5,065 nucleotides of DNA, taken from the NCBI GenBank assembly GCA_000431135.1, contig HF987895.1, forward strand, positions 1-5,065, in the 5' to 3' direction. Under the pieces are notes generated by a model, which was not told the DNA's origin, did no database searches, and saw only the letters and a program-made list of their open reading frames with translations. Positions within the stretch are counted from its first letter, which is position 1. Every line of letters begins with the position of its first letter. Below are positions 1-5,065 of the stretch, piece by piece. Position numbers and translations under genes: made by a program. This DNA comes from Clostridium sp. CAG:590 (GTDB taxonomy: Bacteria > Bacillota > Clostridia > Lachnospirales > Lachnospiraceae).

Positions 1-1
1 T

Positions 2-181
2 GTCAGCATTTATAATAAAAAAAATAAACGGATGAGTATTGGTAGTAGTACAGCAAAGAATGCTAAAGCAAGCAAAACCTTACTAGGTGTGAATCCTAAA
101 AGAGTGTTTAGTTGTCATGGTGTGTATCATAAAAATAAACTTGTAGATGGAGTTCTTAAAGGTATAAATACTTCAAGATAA
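2..181 (+). CDS. C-terminal fragment of an unrecognised protein (5' end outside the window)
   Basis: An open frame enters from the left edge and runs 59 codons to a TAA at 179-181. I do not recognise the family. The visible tail is basic, rich in Lys, Asn, Ser and Gly, with few acidic residues and no evident membrane segment. Its most distinctive stretch is LLGVNPKRVFSCHGVYH, which contains one Cys and two His. An internal ATG at 32 would give a 49-residue cationic peptide, but no ribosome binding site precedes it and the frame is already open upstream, so the tail of a longer protein is the better reading. By hand count, composition near the left edge (about 28% GC over the first 60 bases) is lower than inside the downstream lipoprotein gene. 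It may therefore belong to a different transcription unit or to acquired DNA. The function is unknown. Confidence 0.5.
   Translation, partial: VSIYNKKNKRMSIGSSTAKNAKASKTLLGVNPKRVFSCHGVYHKNKLVDGVLKGINTSR
141..168 (+). promoter_or_regulatory. Candidate sigma-70/sigma-A type promoter for the downstream operon
   Basis: TTGTAG (141-146) could be a -35 box, matching three of six consensus bases. TATAAA (163-168) could be a -10 box, matching five of six, with a 16-base spacer. Transcription would start near 175, leaving a leader of about 60 bases before the first gene of the cluster. The site overlaps the last codons of the preceding partial gene. In DNA this AT-rich such matches arise easily by chance, so this is only the best candidate seen; read-through from the upstream gene is equally possible. 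Confidence 0.25.
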
Positions 182-225
182 GATATCTGCTAATACTAAT
201 AATCAATAGCCTAAACTGTTGTTTT

Positions 226-236
226 AAGGGGAAAGG
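226..236 (+). promoter_or_regulatory. Ribosome binding site deciding the start of the 206-residue gene
   Basis: The purine run AAGGGGAAAGG contains two possible Shine-Dalgarno cores. AAGGGG (226-231) is 6 bases from the TTG at 238, which is ideal spacing. The second core, ending at 236, is 16 bases from the ATG at 253, which is long. The spacing favours TTG initiation, but the ATG start would remove only five residues and leave the membrane anchor intact. Confidence 0.5.
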
Positions 237-237
237 A

Positions 238-858
238 TTGATAGAATATAAAATGAAAAAAAAGAATATTTTTATATGGTTGCTTATATTTTTTGTTCTA
301 CTGATTGGAGTTACAACAACTTTAATATTGAAAAATAGAGACTGGTTTTATGAAACAGTTCCTTATTATTCTGAAACGAGTGATTCTGGATATAGAAAAG
401 AAGAGGATGTAATAGAGGAGAAATACAGTACAGGAGTAAGTCGCTATCGGGAAGGTAATTCTGTATCCAGAGGTGGTACGTTGTTCTGTCTTCGCAAAGG
501 TGTTTCGTTGGATGTTAATATGAATGTGACGATAAAAAAAGGGTCTTTTAAAGTAGCCATTTATGAATTGGAAAAAGATTTTAATATACAAGGTAAAAGT
601 CCTGATCAATACTTGTCGGAAGACAGAAAAGTACATGAGGAGGAATATACAGAGACCGGAACATATCAGATGGATCTTTCCATGTTACAGCCGGATGAAA
701 CCTATATGCTTGTATATATGGAACCGTTAGGTAAAGATGTTGCATATTCATATAATAGTGTGGAACAATTTTATGTAAAAAGATGGCAAAATCTGTACGA
801 CTCCTATATTGGGTCTTTGCCATTTTTTAAAACTAAGTATGGCGGTAATGTAGATTAA
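238..858 (+). CDS. Single-pass membrane protein with extracytoplasmic beta-sandwich-like domain, function unknown
   Basis: I cannot assign a named family. Residues 7-9 are Lys and are followed by a strongly hydrophobic helix at about 11-31, then a soluble region of about 175 residues. No cysteine sits at the end of the helix, so it is a signal anchor (N-in, C-out) and not a lipoprotein. Residues of about 78-185 look like beta strands. The stretches VTIKKGSFKVAIYELEKDF and TGTYQMDLSMLQPDETYMLVY resemble the 'gSFKV.IYd ... Gty.idL ... tY.l' pattern of small surface beta-sandwich proteins in Bacillota; this is pattern recognition, not a database hit. A TTG start at 238 fits the ribosome binding site best; ATG 253 is the alternative. 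The gene ends 15 bases before the lipoprotein gene, so the two are probably co-transcribed. It may be an accessory, sensory or immunity-like subunit of the transporter encoded downstream, which is inference from position. Confidence 0.85.
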   Translation: MIEYKMKKKNIFIWLLIFFVLLIGVTTTLILKNRDWFYETVPYYSETSDSGYRKEEDVIEEKYSTGVSRYREGNSVSRGGTLFCLRKGVSLDVNMNVTIKKGSFKVAIYELEKDFNIQGKSPDQYLSEDRKVHEEEYTETGTYQMDLSMLQPDETYMLVYMEPLGKDVAYSYNSVEQFYVKRWQNLYDSYIGSLPFFKTKYGGNVD

Positions 859-861
859 ATC

Positions 862-871
862 AGGAGAGGGG
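862..871 (+). promoter_or_regulatory. Strong ribosome binding site of the solute-binding lipoprotein gene
   Basis: The sequence AGGAGAGGGG lies in the 15-base gap after the previous stop. The AGGAG core (862-866) is 7 bases from the ATG at 874. It fixes the start and suggests that this is a well translated gene of the cluster. Confidence 0.75.
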
Positions 872-873
872 AA

Positions 874-3120
874 ATGGGCGAAGCGATTCGAAAAAAAACA
901 CTTTTTGTTGTTATGTTTCTTACAGTTTTTATGTCAATATATGGTTGTGGAGCAGTACAGAGACAAACTGATAATCAAAATGATGAAAATACGGTGGATG
1001 CGGTATATAATGGAGAAAACTTGGTACTCGACGGAATTGAGGGCAGTATAACAGATGTAATTGCACAATATGACAGAGTTGGGATTGTTACCGGGGAATG
1101 GATTGACGATTCGTTTACAAAGAGAAAAATACATTTTTATGTGATGAACACAGATCAAAGTGAACTTCGGGAAATACCGCTTACTATCTCTGAAAATGAC
1201 AGCTTGAAAAAGTATACGTTTGATAAGACCGGTAATCTTATTTACATAGTGAACAGAAAGGACGCGGATACCTATGTAGGGGAATTGATAAAAGTGGATG
1301 TGAATGGAAAGGAATTGTTGAGAGTTCCATTGCATTTCAATGAGAACGTAATTTGTGGTCTGTTGGTAGATGAGAATGAAAATGTGATTTTGGCACGACC
1401 GGAGACAGTGTCGGTATTTGATAAGAATTTTCAGTATGTTGAAACTTTAGAGGGAGATAAAGATAAAGACGGTATTGATAGTGTTGCTTTTGAAAAAAAC
1501 GGACAGGTTGTCTGTTCCCAGAGATATTATGACGGTGAAAAGGCGTTCCTGCTTGTACGTGAGATTGGAGAAAATCCTGTAAAATGGGAAAAATCCTATA
1601 AAATACCAATAAAGGATACTTTGCTTGATGATAACATTTTGATGAACGGATGGGGAACGTATGACTTCTGTTATCGGGACAATGTCGGAATATATGGATA
1701 TATTATTAAAAAGAAAAAGAGTATCAAGCTGCTGGATTATACTGCGTCAAATATGACGGAGTTGGATACACAAAAGCTAATGTTGCTGGAAGATGGCGAA
1801 TGGATAGGAATGGTGTATGATGAAGCAGCAGATTCTGAGTTGGCGGTTTATCATAAGGTGGATCCGGAAGTGGTCGAAAATAGGAAAACGGTTGTAGTTG
1901 GTGTCTTTGGAATAGAGGAAGATACAAGAAAAGCAATTGTTCAATTTAATAAAGAACATCCGGAATATCAAATTGAAATACGGGATTATTTAGAGGCAGA
2001 TGATCCTGTTTTGCAGATGAATACAGAGGTAATTGCAGGAAATGTACCGGACATATTAGATGTATCTTATGTATCATTGAAGCAGTATATTGGGAAGGGA
2101 TTATTGGAGAATCTTACTCCGTATATGGAAAGAGATGAGGAAATCAGTATGCAGGATATGATTCCTTCCGTGTCGGAGACGATAATGGATAACCATAATA
2201 TATATTTTGTGGCGCCAAGCTTTGATTTATATTCCCTTGCTGCCGGAAAAGAAGTGGTGGGAGAGAAAGATGGCTGGACGCTGGAAGAAATGAAAGATGT
2301 GTTAAAGAAGAAAAATAAAGATGTTAATGTATTTTATTGGAATAATAAGATAGATATTTTATATTCGCTTTTGGAAATGAATGTATCTGATTTTGTGGAT
2401 TGGTCGACAGGGGAGTGCTATTTTGACGGTGAGGAGTTCAAAGAACTGCTTGTACTTGTGAATCAGATTGGGACAGACGGAGTATCAGAATATAGCGAAG
2501 ATCCTTCTGCGGAAAGTGATGCCATTCAGGACGGTTCAGTCCTTTTTAGGGAAGGGTGTGTTGATTTGGGTCAACTTTATATGAATCGGAGAATATTTGG
2601 GGAGGATGTTACCTATATTGGATATCCGAATGAGGATAGAGAGGGTTCTTATTTTCGGTTTAATCATCCGTTTGCGATTTACTCAAAATCAAAAGAAAAA
2701 GAAGCGGCATGGGAGTTCCTTCGCATTTTTATGACAAAAGATTATCAAGGGAAAATGGATTTATATGGCAGTAGTATGCCGACAAGACAAGATTGTTTTG
2801 ATCTGATGATGGAAGCAAATCTCGCAACAGAGTCATATACCAATGAGATGGGACAAGACATCGTTCCGGGAGCGTTATGGTCTACATATAGTGTAATATA
2901 TAATGGTACGGTGAATGAAAAAAATCCATTGACGAAGAAAGATGCTGATGAATTGATTGCGCTTGTTGGGAAAACGAAACGATGTGTTTCTTATGAAGAT
3001 GCGTTGATGGATATTATACAGGAAGAGGCAGAGATTTATTTTGCCGGTGAAAAAGGTCTGGAAGATACCGTCAAAATTATTGAAAATCGGGCGGAAACTT
3101 ACGTAAATGAAAATCGTTGA
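874..3120 (+). CDS. Lipoprotein: beta-propeller-like N-terminal half fused to a family 1 extracellular solute-binding domain
   Basis: The first 24 residues form a lipoprotein signal peptide (basic residues 6-8, hydrophobic 10-23) ending in IYG before Cys25. The Tyr at -2 is unusual for a lipobox, but its position is right. Residues of about 45-330 carry repeated short beta-rich segments such as FDKTGNLIYIVN and VDENENVILARPETVSVFD, resembling blades of a beta-propeller. From about 338 to the end is an SBP_bac_1-like (family 1) binding protein. It has a first strand KTVVVGVF, the segment IAGNVPDILDV (about 386-396), a GWTLEEM helix near 466, then NHPFAIYSKSKEKEAAWEFL and SSMPTRQDCF, which correspond to conserved late segments of this family. 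Ordinary family members have about 400-450 residues, so at 748 this protein is a fusion. It should be anchored on the outer face of the membrane and bind a ligand, perhaps a sugar or peptide; specificity cannot be read. No MalF/MalG-type permease is present. The neighbours are FtsX-type permeases. Confidence 0.9.
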   Translation: MGEAIRKKTLFVVMFLTVFMSIYGCGAVQRQTDNQNDENTVDAVYNGENLVLDGIEGSITDVIAQYDRVGIVTGEWIDDSFTKRKIHFYVMNTDQSELREIPLTISENDSLKKYTFDKTGNLIYIVNRKDADTYVGELIKVDVNGKELLRVPLHFNENVICGLLVDENENVILARPETVSVFDKNFQYVETLEGDKDKDGIDSVAFEKNGQVVCSQRYYDGEKAFLLVREIGENPVKWEKSYKIPIKDTLLDDNILMNGWGTYDFCYRDNVGIYGYIIKKKKSIKLLDYTASNMTELDTQKLMLLEDGEWIGMVYDEAADSELAVYHKVDPEVVENRKTVVVGVFGIEEDTRKAIVQFNKEHPEYQIEIRDYLEADDPVLQMNTEVIAGNVPDILDVSYVSLKQYIGKGLLENLTPYMERDEEISMQDMIPSVSETIMDNHNIYFVAPSFDLYSLAAGKEVVGEKDGWTLEEMKDVLKKKNKDVNVFYWNNKIDILYSLLEMNVSDFVDWSTGECYFDGEEFKELLVLVNQIGTDGVSEYSEDPSAESDAIQDGSVLFREGCVDLGQLYMNRRIFGEDVTYIGYPNEDREGSYFRFNHPFAIYSKSKEKEAAWEFLRIFMTKDYQGKMDLYGSSMPTRQDCFDLMMEANLATESYTNEMGQDIVPGALWSTYSVIYNGTVNEKNPLTKKDADELIALVGKTKRCVSYEDALMDIIQEEAEIYFAGEKGLEDTVKIIENRAETYVNENR

Positions 3121-3162
3121 ATGATAAAACAAAGGAAAGGGCAAACAGATTTATACGTTTGA
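3121..3162 (+). other. Mini-ORF of 13 codons in frame with the next gene (possible leader or interrupted start)
   Basis: An ATG immediately follows the stop of the lipoprotein gene (TGAATGA) and encodes MIKQRKGQTDLYV before a TGA at 3160-3162. The same frame then continues as GLTGK into the ATG at 3178 of the permease gene. This could be an old start codon cut off by a nonsense mutation, a coupled leader peptide that allows reinitiation at 3178, or chance. A purine run AAAGGAAAGGG (3131-3141) lies inside it, too far (36 bases) to serve the ATG at 3178. Confidence 0.2.
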
Positions 3163-3177
3163 GGTTTAACAGGAAAG

Positions 3178-4272
3178 ATGAAAATAAAAGTCAGATATCC
3201 GTTATTGAAGCTGGGTATGGTAATTGGAATTGGAATTGCATACTTGTCCTTTGTTTTTGCCGGGAAGATGGTAAGAGAAGAACATTTGGAAAGTCGTGAT
3301 GTAAAGAATTATCAAAGGGAAGAGGAGACAATCGGTGTCAGTCTGCGTTATGAGGGAGATGGTACTGATATTATACATACTATGGATAGTGAAAGTGTTA
3401 CCGAATATATTTCTTCAATACCGCTATATGCGGATACGGAGGAAACCTCTTGTTTAATGAATGTATATCTTCACCTGCCGGAGCCTTTTCCCTATCCTGT
3501 AACGGATGGACTCGTACCGACGAAAGAGCTGTTAGCAGGCGAGGAACCGGTTATCATATTAGGGCAGGGAGTGAAACCGGATGTTATTCACAAAGAAACT
3601 GGAGATTACTATAAAGTATGCGGAGAAGAATATCGGGTAATTGCGTATGTGTCCTCTGATGAGTCAAACAGTCTGGATTATGTAAGAATCCTATTTTATG
3701 ATTGTTTGGGAGAAAAAACGAAATCAGATATTGACTATTTTGCCCTTACCATGGGGATTACACTTATGTTCAGAAGTGATACTGTAGATTTGATAGAGTA
3801 TTATCAGGAAAAGCAGAAGCTTGTGGATGACAGAGTAGAGCAGATTTCATATTCACAGGGAATTTTGGAGGACAGTTATTCTGTGGACAATAGTTTGGTA
3901 GATTATCAGAAATATGCCTATCTGTTATATATTTTTTCACTTGTGCTTATTGTGATGGTGATAGAATTATGGATTTTAAAGAGGAAAAAAGAGTTTGCCA
4001 TTCGCAGGGCGGTGGGATATTCCAGATATCAGATTATTGGAATGCTTTCTCAGGAATTGATAAAAACAATAGTTGGGATAGGTGGTATTTTACTGCTGTT
4101 GCAGTTTCTGATCCCCAAAATCTTTCTTGGATTAGAGAAATCAAATTGGTTGAATGATTTGGTTTTATGTATGATTTTTGTGGGAATTACATTTATTTTA
4201 TTAATGATCTACCCAATTTATAAAATAATGACAGGCGGGATTGTTGCATCAATACAGGATAAGGGGGTGTGA
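3178..4272 (+). CDS. FtsX/MacB-like ABC transporter permease subunit (four membrane helices)
   Basis: This is a membrane subunit of a type VII (mechanotransmission) ABC system, a class that exports or acts on periplasmic or extracellular molecules using a cytoplasmic ATPase. Helix 1 is at about 12-29, followed by an extracytoplasmic domain at about 30-243 and helices at about 247-267, 294-313 and 327-348. The FtsX-family signature follows helix 2: KRKKEFAIRRAVGYSRYQII (268-287), the cytoplasmic coupling segment that contacts the ATPase. The ectodomain contains a MacB-PCD-like stretch from PVIILGQGVKPD to YRVIAYV (about 123-158). The length of 364 is typical of a single-FtsX-domain MacB-type permease. 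The start at ATG 3178 is the first possible after an in-frame stop at 3160. Its AGGA at 3171-3174 is only 3 bases away, a weak ribosome binding site, so coupling to upstream translation is plausible. The next permease gene begins 2 bases after its stop. The substrate is unknown. Confidence 0.9.
   Translation: MKIKVRYPLLKLGMVIGIGIAYLSFVFAGKMVREEHLESRDVKNYQREEETIGVSLRYEGDGTDIIHTMDSESVTEYISSIPLYADTEETSCLMNVYLHLPEPFPYPVTDGLVPTKELLAGEEPVIILGQGVKPDVIHKETGDYYKVCGEEYRVIAYVSSDESNSLDYVRILFYDCLGEKTKSDIDYFALTMGITLMFRSDTVDLIEYYQEKQKLVDDRVEQISYSQGILEDSYSVDNSLVDYQKYAYLLYIFSLVLIVMVIELWILKRKKEFAIRRAVGYSRYQIIGMLSQELIKTIVGIGGILLLLQFLIPKIFLGLEKSNWLNDLVLCMIFVGITFILLMIYPIYKIMTGGIVASIQDKGV
4262..4269 (+). promoter_or_regulatory. 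Ribosome binding site embedded in the end of the first permease gene
   Basis: AGGGGGTG differs from the ideal AGGAGGTG at one base and ends 5 bases before a TTG at 4275. It overlaps the last codons of the upstream permease, so translation of the two subunits is probably coupled, as expected for partners made in equal amounts. It supports TTG 4275 over the GTG at 4281. Confidence 0.65.
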
Positions 4273-4274
4273 AC

Positions 4275-5065
4275 TTGAAAGTGGGATATCTGTTTCAAAA
4301 TGCGTTTCGGCAGATATTGTCTCGAAAAGCAATGTTTTTATTGTCGATGATTTTACTTTGTATCACGTTTTTAATTATTATTTATCAGACTCTTATTGTG
4401 GGTATTTTCTTTTATCAGAAACATGTGGTAAAAGACATCATAGCAGAAAATCAAGAAGATGTTTTTGTTCTTGATTTTGGAAAGTATATGATGCCGACAA
4501 ATGAAGATATCCAAGCATTAAATAAGTTTGGAATATTAATGAAAGATGTGGAAGGTTTAAAGTATTCCGGAGTTTGTTATGAAGGCGGGATAGATGGAGT
4601 TGACGAGGAGGTAATGGCAATATCTGCTGAATTATGTTCACTTTGTCAGTTGAAAAATCTGAAAGGAAATGCTCCCTCTTTTATAGATGTGGACAAGAAA
4701 AAAGCATTGCCGGGAAGCAGAAGGGATGAAAGAAAGACAGATGGAAAACAGTCTGTTCTGGTGGGATATAATCTGAGGAATGATTATCCGATTGGATATT
4801 CGTTTACAGACCAAATGACAGGGACGGAATATGTGGTAACAGATATCTTACAGGAAGGAAGCCGATGGTTTGAAGGGCGTTTACAATATGGCGAATTAGA
4901 GATTGAATTGGATGATTGTCTGATTGTGGATGAGGATGTCCGCCTGAAACAAGTAGATGACAGGTTGACCGGATTGGCTGCATTTATCTATGTAAAAGAG
5001 CCGGAAGCGGATGCAGATCAGATAAAAGGGGCGGTGTACTCCTTGTGGGAAGGGGGTGGGCGGGG
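4275..5065 (+). CDS. Second FtsX/MacB-like ABC transporter permease subunit, N-terminal part (runs off the right edge)
   Basis: From TTG 4275 the frame stays open for 263 codons and two further bases, with no stop before the window ends. The N-terminus LFQNAFRQILSRKAMFLLSM fits the cytoplasmic entry helix of FtsX/MacB permeases ('.l..NalR.l.r.k.r..l'), followed by membrane helix 1 at about 19-46. The rest seen (47-263) is extracytoplasmic. It includes SVLVGYNLRNDYPIGYSF followed by TGTEYVVTDIL (about 160-192), the MacB-PCD-like pattern also found in the upstream permease. A Cys-Ser-Leu-Cys motif occurs at 121-124 in this ectodomain, and could form a disulfide or bind metal. The ectodomain already equals the partner's in length without reaching helix 2, so this subunit is larger. 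The signature after helix 2 is beyond the window, so the family call rests on the N-terminus, the ectodomain pattern and the 2-base spacing to its partner. It probably forms a heterodimer with it. Confidence 0.8.
   Translation, partial: MKVGYLFQNAFRQILSRKAMFLLSMILLCITFLIIIYQTLIVGIFFYQKHVVKDIIAENQEDVFVLDFGKYMMPTNEDIQALNKFGILMKDVEGLKYSGVCYEGGIDGVDEEVMAISAELCSLCQLKNLKGNAPSFIDVDKKKALPGSRRDERKTDGKQSVLVGYNLRNDYPIGYSFTDQMTGTEYVVTDILQEGSRWFEGRLQYGELEIELDDCLIVDEDVRLKQVDDRLTGLAAFIYVKEPEADADQIKGAVYSLWEGGGR
5047..5065 (+). other. G-rich tail at the right edge (G-quadruplex-like or low-quality end)
   Basis: Four G runs (3, 5, 3 and 4 bases) separated by AA, T and C stand out against a background of roughly 40% GC. 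They fit the G3+N1-7 pattern of an intramolecular G-quadruplex on the coding strand. They also encode an odd WEGGGRG end to the visible protein. If the right edge of this window is a contig end, sequencing error with false G calls is a likely explanation. Confidence 0.4.

Noticed and set aside
32..181. A 49-residue cationic peptide (possible bacteriocin precursor) starting at ATG 32
   Set aside because: No Shine-Dalgarno sequence precedes the ATG, there is no leader or double-glycine site, and the frame is open to the window edge. The tail of a longer protein is the simpler reading.
181..188. AGATATCT palindrome just after the first stop, considered as an operator or terminator
   Set aside because: It is only 8 bases, AT-rich, has no loop and no following T-run. 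Such palindromes are expected by chance here.
934..1335. 133-codon open frame on the - strand inside the lipoprotein gene
   Set aside because: It is antisense to a strongly supported coding region, its composition is biased to His, Ile, Tyr and Phe as expected from reverse-complemented coding DNA, and no ribosome binding site precedes it. The other - strand frames in the window fail for the same reasons.
3117..3299. 60-codon + strand frame with a TTG start overlapping the end of the lipoprotein gene and the start of the permease gene
   Set aside because: It has no suitable ribosome binding site, its composition is not protein-like (WNWNC, RFNRKDENK), and most of it lies out of frame within the clearly supported permease gene.
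4241..4474. 77-codon + strand frame overlapping the junction of the two permease genes
   Set aside because: It is an alternative frame through the well-supported TTG-started permease. It lacks its own ribosome binding site and has no recognisable domain.
1..5065. tRNA/rRNA genes, CRISPR arrays, insertion-sequence ends, riboswitches
   Set aside because: No cloverleaf-like or rRNA-like segment, no regularly spaced repeats, no transposase frame with flanking inverted repeats, and no intergenic leader long enough for a typical riboswitch were seen.

Overview
The window looks like chromosomal DNA of a low-GC Gram-positive bacterium (Bacillota, probably class Clostridia and possibly Lachnospiraceae). 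The reasons are an AT-rich, Lys/Glu/Ile-rich coding style, strong purine-rich Shine-Dalgarno sites, TTG start codons, and single-pass or lipid-anchored extracytoplasmic proteins of Gram-positive type. The taxon is inferred from style and was not tested by any search.

Layout: everything readable is on the + strand. Bases 2-181 hold the last 59 codons of an unrecognised, AT-rich gene cut by the window edge. A weak promoter candidate (141-168) lies at its end. From 238 four genes follow closely: a 206-residue membrane-anchored protein with a probable beta-sandwich ectodomain (238-858); a 748-residue lipoprotein with an N-terminal beta-propeller-like half and a C-terminal family 1 extracellular solute-binding domain (874-3120); a 364-residue four-helix FtsX/MacB-type permease (3178-4272); and the first 263 codons of a second FtsX/MacB-type permease (4275 to the right edge). 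Spacings are 15, 57 and 2 bases with no terminator-like hairpin between genes, so they are probably one operon. There is no gene-free stretch over 300 bases. The largest gaps are 182-237 and 3121-3177.

How they may work together: the two permeases most likely form a heterodimeric type VII (MacB/FtsX-like, mechanotransmission) ABC transporter. Its ATPase is not in the window and would be expected just downstream, or upstream of the cut. The unusual part is the partner. A solute-binding lipoprotein normally feeds MalF/MalG-type importers, whereas here it sits with FtsX-type permeases and is fused to a propeller-like domain, next to another surface-anchored protein. I infer an envelope complex that senses, captures or exports an extracellular ligand such as a peptide or antimicrobial. 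No gene here identifies the substrate.
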